Assembly (NCBI RefSeq): GCF_000373365.1 | Contig: NZ_KB891148.1 | Span: 1 to 64,000 of the forward strand | DNA: 64,000 nt | Direction of reading: 5' to 3' | Origin: Parafrankia discariae | GTDB lineage: Bacteria; Actinomycetota; Actinomycetes; Frankiales; Frankiaceae | In this document: piece after piece, positions 45,498 to 54,433 of the stretch | Position numbering within the stretch: position 1 is the first letter of the stretch | Layout of the letters: each line of letters starts with the position of its first letter | Notes under the pieces: generated by a model | The model's database searches: none | What the model was told of the DNA's origin: nothing | The model's input: only the letters and a program-made list of their open reading frames with translations | Position numbers and translations under genes: made by a program

Positions 45498-46717
45498 GTC
45501 GAGCTCCTTTGGTGAGTGGTCATGCCGTCCTGAAGTGCCACGGCCGGCTCGGCGTCCCCGGCCCGGTGGCCGGCGGGCCGGTGGTCCGCCAACGGGTGCC
45601 AGGCCAGTCGCCGGCCGCTGTGCCGGTCGAACAGGTGGATGTGGTCGCGCGCCGTGGTGAGCGCGACGGGCTGGCCGGCGGCCAGCCCGAGGGGGCGGGC
45701 GCCCCGGAAGTGCACGAGGGCGCCGCCGACCGCGCACTGCGCGGACTCCTCGGCGCCGAGGTTCTCCACCGCCCGGACGACTCCGCGCAGTCGCGGCAGC
45801 CGGCCCGGACCCACCGGGCCGTTCGGGCCCGTCAGGCCGTTCGGGCCGTCCGCGGCCACCTGGTGCAGGTGTTCGGGCCGGATCCCGAGGATCACGTCGC
45901 GGGCCGCGACGTCCTCGCCGGGCCACAGGTCGACCTCGACGTCCTCGGCGCGCACCCGCACCCGGCCGTCGTGGCACTCGACCCGGGCCGGCAGCAGGTT
46001 CATCGGCGGGGAACCGAGGAAGCCGGCCACGAACACCGAGGCCGGGGTGTCGTAGACCTCGGTCGGCGTGCCGAGCTGTTCGAGGCGCCCGCCGTCGAGC
46101 ATCGCGATCCGGGTCGCCAGGCTGAGCGCCTCGACCTGGTCGTGGGTGACGTAGAGGACGGTGCTGCCGAGGGTCTCGTGCAGCATCCGGAACTGGGCCC
46201 GGGTGGCCTGGCGCAGCTTGGCGTCCAGGTTCGACAGCGGCTCGTCCATCAGGAAGGCCCGCGGGTCGCGGATGATCGCCCGGCCGACGGCGACCCGCTG
46301 GCGCTGGCCGCCGGAGAGCTCCCGTGGCCGCCGGTCGAGCAGCGGGCCGAGTTCGAGCAGGGCGGCGACCTCCTCGACCCGGCGGCGGACCTCGGCGCGG
46401 GGCGTGCGGGCCGCCCGCAGCGGGAAGCCGATGTTGCGGGCCACGGTCAGGTGCGGATACAGGGCGTAGCTCTGGAAGACCATCGCCAGGTCACGCCGGG
46501 CGGGCGGGGCGTGGGTGATGTCCCGGCCGTCGAGCAGCACCCGGCCACCGGACGGGGTGAGCAGGCCGGCGACCAGCCGCAGCAGGGTGGACTTGCCGCA
46601 GCCGCTCGGGCCGAGCAGCACCAGGAACTCGCCGTCGGCGATGTCGAGGCTGACGCCGTCCACGGCGACGACGTCGCCGTATCGCTTCGTCAGCCCGTCG
46701 AGCTCGATCCTGCCCAC
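45494..46717 (-). CDS. ABC transporter ATPase, MalK/UgpC type
   Basis: A 407-residue ATPase. The GTG at 46717 follows GGGAGGAG; the frame is open to 46762. Walker A is LLGPSGCGKSTLL, the signature ELSGGQRQRVAVGRAI, Walker B FLMDEPLSNLD, and the H-loop YVTHDQVEAL. The C-terminal TOBE/regulatory region (about 240-380) carries ILGIRPEHLH. The last ~35 residues are extended and unusual. It is the first gene of the transporter operon (ATPase, binding protein, two permeases), an order less common than binding-protein first. Confidence 0.93.
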   Translation of the reverse strand: MGRIELDGLTKRYGDVVAVDGVSLDIADGEFLVLLGPSGCGKSTLLRLVAGLLTPSGGRVLLDGRDITHAPPARRDLAMVFQSYALYPHLTVARNIGFPLRAARTPRAEVRRRVEEVAALLELGPLLDRRPRELSGGQRQRVAVGRAIIRDPRAFLMDEPLSNLDAKLRQATRAQFRMLHETLGSTVLYVTHDQVEALSLATRIAMLDGGRLEQLGTPTEVYDTPASVFVAGFLGSPPMNLLPARVECHDGRVRVRAEDVEVDLWPGEDVAARDVILGIRPEHLHQVAADGPNGLTGPNGPVGPGRLPRLRGVVRAVENLGAEESAQCAVGGALVHFRGARPLGLAAGQPVALTTARDHIHLFDRHSGRRLAWHPLADHRPAGHRAGDAEPAVALQDGMTTHQRSST

Positions 46718-46891
46718 AGTGGTGGCTCCTCCCCGACACAGCACTGACGTTCCGCCGTCCACATACCTGGGACGGGTCGCCCCATCGGCATTTGTGCCGG
46801 CCGTCCTCCCTGGTCAGAGCCCTGGTCCGGCGGCTGCAGAATATGAGCGGAACAAGTTTTCAGGGAAGGCCAATCACACATTCGGATGAAT

Positions 46892-46910
46892 CGATTAACG
46901 GAATTAATCG
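46892..46910. promoter_or_regulatory. Inverted repeat CGATTAA-n5-TTAATCG, possible operator
   Basis: Perfect 7-bp arms with a 5-bp spacer in the 246-bp gap between the ABC ATPase and the reductase gene, 175 bp upstream of the ATPase start. It is AT-rich in a GC-rich setting. It could be an operator for the leftward transporter operon, or lie in the 3' region of the reductase transcript's neighbour. No regulator gene is adjacent. Confidence 0.4.
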
Positions 46911-46963
46911 CGGATCGCACAGAACAACCTGGAAAACAGCGGGGGGAATCCTCGGGGTGTCTT

Positions 46964-47965
46964 TCAGATGTCCAGGACGAGACTTCCGCCCACGCCGCGG
47001 GAGACGCAGACCATCATCGTCCGGCCGCCGGCGCGCTCGGCCGGGGTCAGGACGGTGTCCCGGTGGTCGACCCCGCCCTCGAGTACCGGCGTCTCGCAGG
47101 TGCCGCACGTACCGTCGCGACAGGAGGAGGTGACGGCGGCCCCGGCCGCCTCCAGCACCTCCAGGACCGACTGCCCGGGCCCGACCCGCAGCACCCGCCC
47201 GCTGCGGGCCAGCCGCAGCTCGAAGGCGCCGTCGGTGTCCCGGTGGGCGGGCTCGGCGGGATGGAACCGCTCGACGTGCAGGGCGCCGGCGGGCCATCCC
47301 GCGCAGTGCTCCTCGACCGCCCCGAGCAGGCCCTCGGGCCCGCAGCAGTACACCGCCGTCTCCTCGTGTTCGCCGCTGGCGCGCAGGCCGTCCAGGACGG
47401 GGCCGAGGGGCAGCAGCCCGTGGGTGTCCTGCGGGTGCAGGACGACCCGGTCGCCGTGGCGGGCGAGGTCGTCGGCGAAGGCCATCGCCGCGCGGTGCCG
47501 CCCGCCGTAGAGCAGCCGCCACTCGGCGCCGCGCGCGGCGAGCTCGCCGATCATCGGCAGCAGCGGGGTGACACCGATCCCGCCGGCGACCAGCAGGTAA
47601 CGCGGCGCGGCGACCAGGGGGAACGCGTTGCGCGGGTGCCCGACCGACAGCAGCGCGCCGGCGCCGACCCGGTCGTGCAGGTGCGCCGAGCCGCCACGGC
47701 CGGCGGCCTCGCGCAGCACCGCGATCCGCCAGCGGTGGCGGTCCGCCGGATCGCCGCACAGCGAGTACTGCCGCACCACCCCCGGCCGGACCGTGACGTC
47801 GACGTGCGCGCCGGGCGTCCAGGACGGCAGGGCCGCGCCGGTCGGATCGGCCAGGTCGAAACAGACGACATCCTGCGCGACGTGGCGGCGGGCGCGGACC
47901 GTCAGCGTCAGCGTCTGCCGCTGTCCGGTTCGATCCGCGGTGGACGGGGACGGGGACGAGGACAC
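46964..47965 (-). CDS. Phthalate-dioxygenase-reductase-like flavin/[2Fe-2S] oxidoreductase
   Basis: A 333-residue electron-transfer protein. GTG at 47965 follows GGAGG. The flavin domain (about 15-120) has VVRQYSLCGDP (RxYSL flavin site), the NAD domain has LLVAGGIGVTPLLPMI and AVYCCGPEGLL. The C-terminal plant-type [2Fe-2S] domain has TSSCRDGTCGTCETPVLEGG with the fourth Cys in MMVCVS. It resembles reductases of Rieske oxygenases and O-demethylases, and can feed P450s. With three P450s and a ferredoxin close by, it is the best reductase candidate in the window. Confidence 0.92.
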   Translation of the reverse strand: MSSSPSPSTADRTGQRQTLTLTVRARRHVAQDVVCFDLADPTGAALPSWTPGAHVDVTVRPGVVRQYSLCGDPADRHRWRIAVLREAAGRGGSAHLHDRVGAGALLSVGHPRNAFPLVAAPRYLLVAGGIGVTPLLPMIGELAARGAEWRLLYGGRHRAAMAFADDLARHGDRVVLHPQDTHGLLPLGPVLDGLRASGEHEETAVYCCGPEGLLGAVEEHCAGWPAGALHVERFHPAEPAHRDTDGAFELRLARSGRVLRVGPGQSVLEVLEAAGAAVTSSCRDGTCGTCETPVLEGGVDHRDTVLTPAERAGGRTMMVCVSRGVGGSLVLDI

Positions 47966-48003
47966 AGACGACCTCCGACGGAAATCCCTCTTCGGACCGG
48001 TGC

Positions 48004-49017
48004 CTAGTTCAGGCGATTTCCTGCGACGGTAACGGCGTTCACCGCCGGGCGGCCCGCCGTGGGCGCGGCCATCGGGATGTCCGATCGCCCCCACCCCCGC
48101 GCCCAATCGACGTTCTCGTCGGGGGTTTCGGCGGATTCCCAGTCGCCGGCCGCGCTTTCCAGGCTGGCGAGGAGCGTTTCGACCAGCCGGGTGCGCGGCG
48201 GGCGCCACACGACATGGACGGGCAGCGTTGGAACGGGGTCGACCAGTGGAACGGCGCGTGATCCGGCGATTCCCGACGCGCGTTCCCGGGACGCGAAGCC
48301 GACCACCGGACGGGTGGTCACCAGCAGCGCGCTCGCCCCGGGATCGTCGACCTCGGCGACGACCCGCAGCTTGATCCGGGCCCGGTCGGCCGACTGGGAG
48401 ATCGTGTCGTACAGCGCCGGACACTGCGCCCGGTGGAACAGCAGGCAGCCCTGCCGTTCCAGCTCGGAGAACGGCACCTGGTCCCGCCCGGCCCACTCGT
48501 GGTGCTCGCCGACGACGGCCAGGATGCGGACCCGCAGCACCTCCATCGAGTGCAGGCTCGAGGTCGGCGGCAGCCCGAAGATGAAGCCGACGTCGAGCTC
48601 CCCGCTGAGCAGGCTCTTGATCTGCGGCCCGGTCCGCCGCTCCCACAGCCGTGGCTGCAGGCCCGGGTGGGAGCTGTGCAGGCGGGCCAGCGTGGGCGGG
48701 AGGATCCGGTGCCCGGCCGGCAGGTTGAAGCCGATGTTGATTTTGCCGGCGCGGCCGGCGGCGGTGTCACGGGTGATTTCGAGGGTGCGGCGCTTCAGCT
48801 CGAGGATTCGCTTGGCCTCGCCCCGGAAGGCCTGGCCGGCCGGAGTGAGACGGACCTCACGTGAGGTGCGGGCGACCAGTTGCACGCCGACCTCGCGCTC
48901 GAGACGGGCGAGATGCTGGCTCAGCGAGGGTTGGGTCAGGTTCAGCCTCCGGGCGGCCCGACCAAAATGCACTTCTTCGGCGATGGCGAGGAATGAGACC
49001 AGATGTCGAAATTCCAC
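48004..49017 (-). CDS. LysR-family transcriptional regulator (2)
   Basis: A 337-residue LysR protein starting at GTG 49017. The winged HTH reads MEFRHLVSFLAIAEEVHFGR and LTQPSLSQHLARLEREVG. The effector domain (about 90-305) contains INIGFNLPAGHRILPPTLAR. It is a clear paralogue of the LysR at 16325, and like that one sits beside a similar P450, but the pair is inverted. The reductase gene follows on the same strand and may be co-transcribed with it. Confidence 0.9.
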   Translation of the reverse strand: MEFRHLVSFLAIAEEVHFGRAARRLNLTQPSLSQHLARLEREVGVQLVARTSREVRLTPAGQAFRGEAKRILELKRRTLEITRDTAAGRAGKINIGFNLPAGHRILPPTLARLHSSHPGLQPRLWERRTGPQIKSLLSGELDVGFIFGLPPTSSLHSMEVLRVRILAVVGEHHEWAGRDQVPFSELERQGCLLFHRAQCPALYDTISQSADRARIKLRVVAEVDDPGASALLVTTRPVVGFASRERASGIAGSRAVPLVDPVPTLPVHVVWRPPRTRLVETLLASLESAAGDWESAETPDENVDWARGWGRSDIPMAAPTAGRPAVNAVTVAGNRLN

Positions 49018-49252
49018 GAACTTCCTCCCTAATCCCCCAATCGGCCAGTCTAGCCAGCACGGCTAACGGGCGATGAAGTCGGAGTAAGGCGTGAGTAATT
49101 GTTCGGAATACAGGGTGCTGCGGGCGATCACCACCGGGACGACCCACGACCGTTCACATTGCGGCAATCCAGCGCGGAATTGTGTTCTCCGCCTCAATTC
49201 ATGGAATTGCCGTGCCGGCGGGACCGGGCCGCGGTTCGGCTGGTTTCGACCT

Positions 49253-49297
49253 GGCCGGCCAGGCCGGCCAGGCCGGCCAGGTCAGCCAGGTCAGCCA
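49253..49297. repeat. 9-bp tandem repeat across the P450 stop codon
   Basis: Five 9-bp units: GGCCGGCCA three times, then GGTCAGCCA twice. The stop codon of the leftward P450 (49291-49293) falls in the last unit, so slippage here would change the protein's end. Confidence 0.9.
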
Positions 49298-50580
49298 CCG
49301 GGTCGGCCGGTGACCCGCACGGGCAGCGACGACATCCCACGGACGACGATGTTCGGCCGGTACGGCGGCGGGTCGGCCAGCAGGGTCATCCCGGTCAGCC
49401 GGGTGGCGACGCCCCGCAGCGCCTCACCGACCTCGAGTCGGACCAGCGGGGCGCCCAGGCAGTAGTGCAGGCCCATCCCGAGGGCGAGGTGGCGGCTCAC
49501 CCGCGCGCCGCCCGCGTAGCGGTCGACGAGGAACTCGTCGGGCCGGTCGAAGGCGCGGGGGTCCCGGTTGGCCGAGCCGAGCATGCAGATGACGGCCTCG
49601 CCGGGACTGAACGTCCGGCCCGCCACGGTCACCTCCGCCCGGGCGGTGCGCGTGGTCACCTGCGCCGGGGCGTCGAAGCGCAGGATCTCCTCCACCGCGG
49701 GCAGCGCGAGTCCGGGATCGCGCCGCAGCGCGTCGAGCTGCGCCGGGTCGCGCAGCAGCGCGAGCACCCCGTTGCCGATCAGGTTGACGGTCGTCTCGTG
49801 CCCGGCGACCACGAGGATCAGCAGCGTGCCGAGCAGCTCGGTCGTGGTGAGCCGGTCGCCCTCGGCGTGTACCTGGGCGAGCGCGCTGATCAGGTCGTCG
49901 CGCGGGTCGGCCCGGCGGGCGGCGACGAGCGCGCCGAAGAACTCGCGGAACTCCTCCACCGCGGCGGTCCGCGCGGCGAGCTCGTCCGGGGAGAGCAGGA
50001 CGTCGGGGTCGAGCCCACGGGCGATCCCGGCCGACATCCGGCGCACCGCGGGGTGCTCGGAGGCGGGCACGCCGAGCAGCTCGCAGATCATGGTCAGTGG
50101 CAGCGGGTAGGCGAGCCCCTCGATCAGGTCCAGCTCCCCGGCCGCCAGCGCGTCGTCGATCAGCCCGTCGACGACACGGCGGGCCAGCGGGCGGGTCGCC
50201 TCGATGGTCCGCGGGGTGAACGCCCGGCTCACCAGGGCGCGCAGCCGGGTGTGGTCCGGCGGTTCCATCCACAGGAACGAGCCGGGCAGCTCGACGTCGC
50301 TGTCCGGGTGGAGCAGCTCCGACTCCTCGGCGTGGCTCCACACCGGGTCGGCGAGGATCGCGGCGCACTCGGCGTGGCCGGGGACGAGCATGGTGCCGGG
50401 CAGCGGGCCCGGCAGAAACACGCCGGCCCGGCGCAGCGTCGCGTACGCGGGGTAGGGGTCGTGCCGCCACGCCGGGTCGAAGGACTCGACCACCGCCTGC
50501 GTGACCGCCGCCGCCGGCTCGGGCGCCGCGCCGGCGGCGGCCGGCGCGGCGTGTGGCGCGTTCGTCATCGGGCTCGTCAC
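49291..50580 (-). CDS. Cytochrome P450 (second)
   Basis: A 429-residue P450. GTG at 50580 overlaps the thioesterase stop (GTGA); an ATG at 50568 is an alternative. C-helix WMEPPDHTRLRALV, I-helix VVAGHETTVN, K-helix EILR, heme loop ALGMGLHYCLG with Cys374. The phenylalanine usual at the start of the heme loop is replaced by leucine. It is highly similar to the P450 at 14924, including DLIEGLAYPLPLTMICELLG versus DLVETIAYPLPLTVICEILG. It probably acts on a related lipid substrate. Tandem repeats disturb its last codons. Confidence 0.92.
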   Translation of the reverse strand: MTSPMTNAPHAAPAAAGAAPEPAAAVTQAVVESFDPAWRHDPYPAYATLRRAGVFLPGPLPGTMLVPGHAECAAILADPVWSHAEESELLHPDSDVELPGSFLWMEPPDHTRLRALVSRAFTPRTIEATRPLARRVVDGLIDDALAAGELDLIEGLAYPLPLTMICELLGVPASEHPAVRRMSAGIARGLDPDVLLSPDELAARTAAVEEFREFFGALVAARRADPRDDLISALAQVHAEGDRLTTTELLGTLLILVVAGHETTVNLIGNGVLALLRDPAQLDALRRDPGLALPAVEEILRFDAPAQVTTRTARAEVTVAGRTFSPGEAVICMLGSANRDPRAFDRPDEFLVDRYAGGARVSRHLALGMGLHYCLGAPLVRLEVGEALRGVATRLTGMTLLADPPPYRPNIVVRGMSSLPVRVTGRPGG

Positions 50581-51140
50581 GCCGGCTCTGCGGCCGGCGC
50601 CGTGCTCGGCTCCGCGGCCGGCGCCGTGCTCGGCCCGGCGGCGGGGCCGGCGACCTCGAACAGCAGGCAGGTCGAGGAACCGTGGGCGACCAGGGCGCCC
50701 GCCGGGTCGGTGACCCGGGCCTCGACCGTCGCGGTGCGGCGCCCGACGTGGACGGCCGTGGCGACACAGGTGAGCAGACCGCCGTCCAGCGCGACCGGCC
50801 GGACGAAGTTCACCTTCAGCTCCAGCGTCGTGTACAGCACGCCGGCGGGCAGCCGGGTGTAGACCGCGCTGCCCATCGCGGTGTCCATCAGGGTGCTGAT
50901 GACTCCGCCGTGCACGGTCATCATCGCGTTCGCCGCGGCCGGCGACGGGGTGAGCGTCCAGGTCGAGGAGCCGTCACCCAGCTCGGCGAGCAGGACGCCG
51001 AGGGAGTGGCCGACGCCGATGCCGGCCCGCAGCCCGTGCTCGACGAGATCGGCGAGATCCCGCAGGCGCCGGGCCCGGTCAGGCGGGTCGGCCACGACGA
51101 CGGTGTCGGTGGTGCGGTCCCGGTCCAAGGTTCGGTCCAT
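50577..51140 (-). CDS. PaaI-type hotdog thioesterase
   Basis: A 187-residue protein with a hotdog core (about 30-165). MMTVHGGVISTLMDTAMGSA has the VHGG motif and catalytic Asp typical of PaaI-like acyl-CoA thioesterases, followed by LELKVNFVRPV. The end is a repeated Pro-Ser-Thr-Ala-Pro-Ala-Ala-Glu tail from short DNA repeats. It is co-translated with the P450 downstream. It is the third PaaI-like protein in the window (with those at 11308 and 23819). Confidence 0.83.
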   Translation of the reverse strand: MDRTLDRDRTTDTVVVADPPDRARRLRDLADLVEHGLRAGIGVGHSLGVLLAELGDGSSTWTLTPSPAAANAMMTVHGGVISTLMDTAMGSAVYTRLPAGVLYTTLELKVNFVRPVALDGGLLTCVATAVHVGRRTATVEARVTDPAGALVAHGSSTCLLFEVAGPAAGPSTAPAAEPSTAPAAEPA

Positions 51141-51474
51141 GGTCGGCGGTCTCCCGGTGCGTCGGTGTCGACCAACGAGTCGTCGCGCTGCATCGTGACC
51201 CCGGCCGGGCGCGGCTGGCGAGCCCCATTGGCAACTCGCATCGATCCATCAACGGCGACTCACGGCCCACGGCCCGCCGCCGACCTCCGACCGCCGACCG
51301 CTCGCTGCCGGCTGCCGGCTGCCGGCTGCCGGCGGGACGCAATCGTCCGATTGGACTCGACACGGGACGCTGTTCCCGGGCGGCGCCGTCCTGCATCGTG
51401 CGTGCCGCGGAGTGAGTGCATCCGGGCGCGCGGGCGCGGCCGCACGCGCCGCGCCGACGCAGGAGTGGAGAGCG
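51141..51474. other. Divergent intergenic region with 7-bp tandem repeat
   Basis: A 334-bp gap between the divergent thioesterase and third P450 genes, so it must hold both promoters. It contains four GCTGCCG units at 51304-51331 and simple GACC-rich sequence before them. No gene is seen. Confidence 0.6.
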
Positions 51475-52716
51475 ATGTCCGCCGCAGAGGTCACCACCGA
51501 GTCCGCTCCGGTGGAGTTCACCGCGTTCCATCCCGCCCACAAGGCCGATCCGTACGCCGTCTACCGGCGGGTGCGGGAGGCTCGGCCGCTGTGCCCGTTC
51601 CTGCTCGGCGACATCCCGGTGACGGTGCTCACCCGGTACGCCGACTGCGAGGCGGTGCTGCAGAGCGACGACTGGGTGCACGGCTACGACGCCGGCATCA
51701 GCCCGTTCCGGGACGGCGCCGCCAGCGCCCCGCGCTCGTTCCTGCGGATGGACCCGCCGGACCACACCCGGCTGCGCGGGCTGGTCAACAAGGCGTTCAC
51801 CCCGCGGATCGTCAACCGGATGGCGCCGGGCATCCAGGCCCTCGCCGACCGGCTGGTGGACGGCGCGCTGGCCACCGGGAGCCTCGACGTCATCGGCGGG
51901 TACGCGGCGCTGATCGCGAGCGCGACCCTCGGCCACCTGCTGGGCGTCCCGGACGACGTCGGCGCGTCGCTGCGCGGCTGGGCGCTGGCGATCGCCCGCG
52001 GCACCGACCCCGACAACCTGCTCACCGAGGCCGAGCTCGTCGCGCGCCGGCAGGCGACCCAGGACTTCCAGGCCTACTTCGAAGAGCTGATCGCACGGCG
52101 CCGGGAGAACCCCACCGACGACCTGGTCAGCCGGATGGCCGCGGCCCGCGACCGCGACGACGCGCTCAGCGAGCTCGAGCTGCTCGGCGTCTCGTCGCTG
52201 CTGGTCGTCGCCGGGATGGAGACGTCCATCAACTACGTCGGGTCGGCGGTGCTCTCGCTGCTGCGCCACCCCGACCAGCTGGCGCTGCTGCGCGCCCGGC
52301 CGGAGCTGCTCCCCTCCGCCGTCGAGGAGGTGCTGCGCTACGACCCGCCGACCCAGTTCACCATGCGCACCGCGTGCCGGGAGACCGAGCTCGCCGGGCG
52401 CACGTTCGCCCGCGGCGACGGCGTCCTGCTGATCAGCGCCGCCGCCGGCCGCGACCCGGCGGCGTTCACCGACCCCGACCGGTTCGACATCACCCGCTAC
52501 CACGGCCCGCGCCCGGCCCGCCGGCACCTGGGCTTCAGCGTCGGCATCCACTTCTGCCTGGGCGCCCCGCTCGCCCGGATCGAGGCGGCGGCGGCCATCG
52601 GGGCGCTGGTCCACCGGACGAGCGCGCTGGAGCTGGCCGTCGACGAGTCGGAGCTGGTCTACCTGCCCAGCCTCATCCACCGCGCGCTGGCCACGCTCCC
52701 GGTGCGGGTGCGCTGA
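51475..52716 (+). CDS. Cytochrome P450 (third)
   Basis: A 413-residue P450. The ATG at 51475 is preceded by GGAGTGGAG. C-helix RMDPPDHTRLRGLV, I-helix VVAGMETSIN (the usual His of AGHET is Met), K-helix EVLRYD, heme loop FSVGIHFCLG with Cys361. It belongs to the same broad bacterial class as the other three but is clearly diverged. Another P450 follows 169 bp downstream on the same strand. Confidence 0.92.
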   Translation: MSAAEVTTESAPVEFTAFHPAHKADPYAVYRRVREARPLCPFLLGDIPVTVLTRYADCEAVLQSDDWVHGYDAGISPFRDGAASAPRSFLRMDPPDHTRLRGLVNKAFTPRIVNRMAPGIQALADRLVDGALATGSLDVIGGYAALIASATLGHLLGVPDDVGASLRGWALAIARGTDPDNLLTEAELVARRQATQDFQAYFEELIARRRENPTDDLVSRMAAARDRDDALSELELLGVSSLLVVAGMETSINYVGSAVLSLLRHPDQLALLRARPELLPSAVEEVLRYDPPTQFTMRTACRETELAGRTFARGDGVLLISAAAGRDPAAFTDPDRFDITRYHGPRPARRHLGFSVGIHFCLGAPLARIEAAAAIGALVHRTSALELAVDESELVYLPSLIHRALATLPVRVR

Positions 52717-52885
52717 GGCGGCAGGCGTCCGCCGCACCGTCCCGTCGGGCCTACTACGATCCGTGCCATACCCACCCCGATGGGCCCACCCCATTGGGCC
52801 GGTACCTAGCCGGACGGGTCGTTTGTCTTGCCCTCACGCCGGTGTAAGACTGGCGTGGAGGACGTCGAAGGGAGCGGCACAGACC

Positions 52886-54172
52886 GTGAGTGACCTCGAG
52901 GCCAAGGACTTCTTCCGCGACGAAGAGCTCGTCGCGGATCCGTACCCATACCTCGACGCGCTACGGGGGAAGTGCCCCGTGCAGCGAGAGAATCATCACG
53001 GCGTGGTGATGGTGACAGGGTACGAGGAAGCGGTGGAGGTTTTCCACGATTCCGCGACTTTCTCCTCGTGTGTCTCGGTGACGGGGCCGTTCCCCGGCTT
53101 CCCCGTCCCGCTCGAGGGTGACGACGTCACCGAGCTGATCGAGCGGCACCGCGGTGAGCTGCCGATGAACGACCAGCTCCCCACGCTCGACCCGCCGACC
53201 CACACCGCCCACCGCGCGCTGCTGATGCGGCTGATCACCCCGAAGCGCCTCAAGGAGAACGAGGCGCACATGTGGCGGCTCGTCGACCGGATGGTGGAGC
53301 CGTACCTGGCCGCCGGCGAGGGCGAGTTCATCACCGGCTTCGCCGGGCCGTTCACCCTGCTGGTGATCGCCGACCTGCTGGGGGTGCCCGAGGAGGACCA
53401 GGAGGAGTTCCTCGACCGCCTCCAGCGCCAGCCGCAGGAGAGCGGCATCGGCAGCACCGGCGACGACCACATGGCGCACAACCCGCTGGAGTTCCTCTAC
53501 ACCAAGTTCACCGAGTACATCGAGGACCGCCGGCGACAGCCGCGTGAGGACGTCCTCACCGGGCTGGCGCAGGCGACGTTCCCCGACGGGTCGACCCCGG
53601 AGGTCATCGACGCGGTCCGGGTGGCGGCGAACCTGTTCTCGGCCGGGCAGGAGACCACCGTCCGGCTGCTCTCCTCGGCGCTGAAGATCCTCGCCGAGGA
53701 CCGCGAGCTCCAGCAGCTGCTGCGGGCCGAGCCCGAGCGCGTCGGGAACTTCATCGAGGAGACGCTGCGGCTGGAGAGCCCGGTCAAGGGTGACTTCCGG
53801 CTCTCCCGGGTACCGACCACCGTCGGCGGCGTCGACCTGCCCGCCGGCACCACGGTCATGGTCGTCAACGGCGCCGCGAACCGCGACCCGCGCCGCTTCG
53901 AGAACCCGAGCGTGTTCGACGTCGCCCGCCCGAACGCCCGCCACCACGTGGCGTTCGGCCGCGGCATCCACACCTGCCCCGGCGCCCCGCTCGCCCGGGC
54001 CGAGGCGCGCGCGAGCATCGAGCGGCTGCTCGAGCGCACCACGGACATCCGGATCTCCGAGAGCGTGCACGGCCCCGTGGACGACCGCCGGTACAGCTAC
54101 CTGCCCACCTTCATCCTGCGTGGGCTGACGCACCTCAACCTTGAGTTCACCCTCGCAGAGAGCAAGATCTGA
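52886..54172 (+). CDS. Cytochrome P450 (fourth), paired with ferredoxin
   Basis: A 428-residue P450 starting at GTG 52886 after GAAGGGAG; the frame is open upstream to 52763 without good start signals. DPPTHTAHRALLMRL is the C-helix, LFSAGQETTVRLL the I-helix (AGQETT instead of AGHETT), ETLRLE the K-helix, and VAFGRGIHTCPG the heme loop with Cys364. It differs more from the other three P450s. Its TGA overlaps the ATG of the ferredoxin gene (TGATG), so the two make a native redox pair. Confidence 0.93.
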   Translation: MSDLEAKDFFRDEELVADPYPYLDALRGKCPVQRENHHGVVMVTGYEEAVEVFHDSATFSSCVSVTGPFPGFPVPLEGDDVTELIERHRGELPMNDQLPTLDPPTHTAHRALLMRLITPKRLKENEAHMWRLVDRMVEPYLAAGEGEFITGFAGPFTLLVIADLLGVPEEDQEEFLDRLQRQPQESGIGSTGDDHMAHNPLEFLYTKFTEYIEDRRRQPREDVLTGLAQATFPDGSTPEVIDAVRVAANLFSAGQETTVRLLSSALKILAEDRELQQLLRAEPERVGNFIEETLRLESPVKGDFRLSRVPTTVGGVDLPAGTTVMVVNGAANRDPRRFENPSVFDVARPNARHHVAFGRGIHTCPGAPLARAEARASIERLLERTTDIRISESVHGPVDDRRYSYLPTFILRGLTHLNLEFTLAESKI

Positions 54173-54360
54173 TGAAGGTCACCGTTGACGCCGACGGCTG
54201 CTGCGGGCACTCCACCTGCTGCACGCTGTGCCCCGAAGTCTTCACCCTCAGCGAGGACGGCTACGCCGTGGTCGAGGTCGACGAGGTCCCCGCGGAGTTC
54301 GAGAAGGCCGTGCTGGAGGCCGTCGCGAACTGCCCCGAACGGGCGATCACCGCGAGCTGA
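54172..54360 (+). CDS. P450-associated small ferredoxin ([3Fe-4S]/[4Fe-4S] type)
   Basis: A 62-residue ferredoxin. The cluster site is CCGHSTCCTLCPEVF: Cys10-x2-His13-x2-Cys16, with the final ligand in VANCPERAI. The non-cysteine second position (His) is typical of actinobacterial P450 ferredoxins. There is an extra Cys11, Cys17 and Cys20, more cysteines than usual. It is translationally coupled to the fourth P450 and should deliver electrons to it and perhaps to the others. Confidence 0.93.
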   Translation: MKVTVDADGCCGHSTCCTLCPEVFTLSEDGYAVVEVDEVPAEFEKAVLEAVANCPERAITAS

Positions 54361-54433
54361 GCGCACGCCGGGCCCGCGGTGGGCGGATGAGTGCCACGGG
54401 CCCGGCGCTCATCCGCCTGTCCACGCGTTCCGC

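Noticed and set aside
52763-54360. Reading the right-hand P450s and acyl-CoA genes as a purely steroid-catabolic cluster
   Set aside because: NIPSNAP, thiolase and acyl-CoA dehydrogenase fit it, but no ring-cleavage or other diagnostic steroid genes are present.
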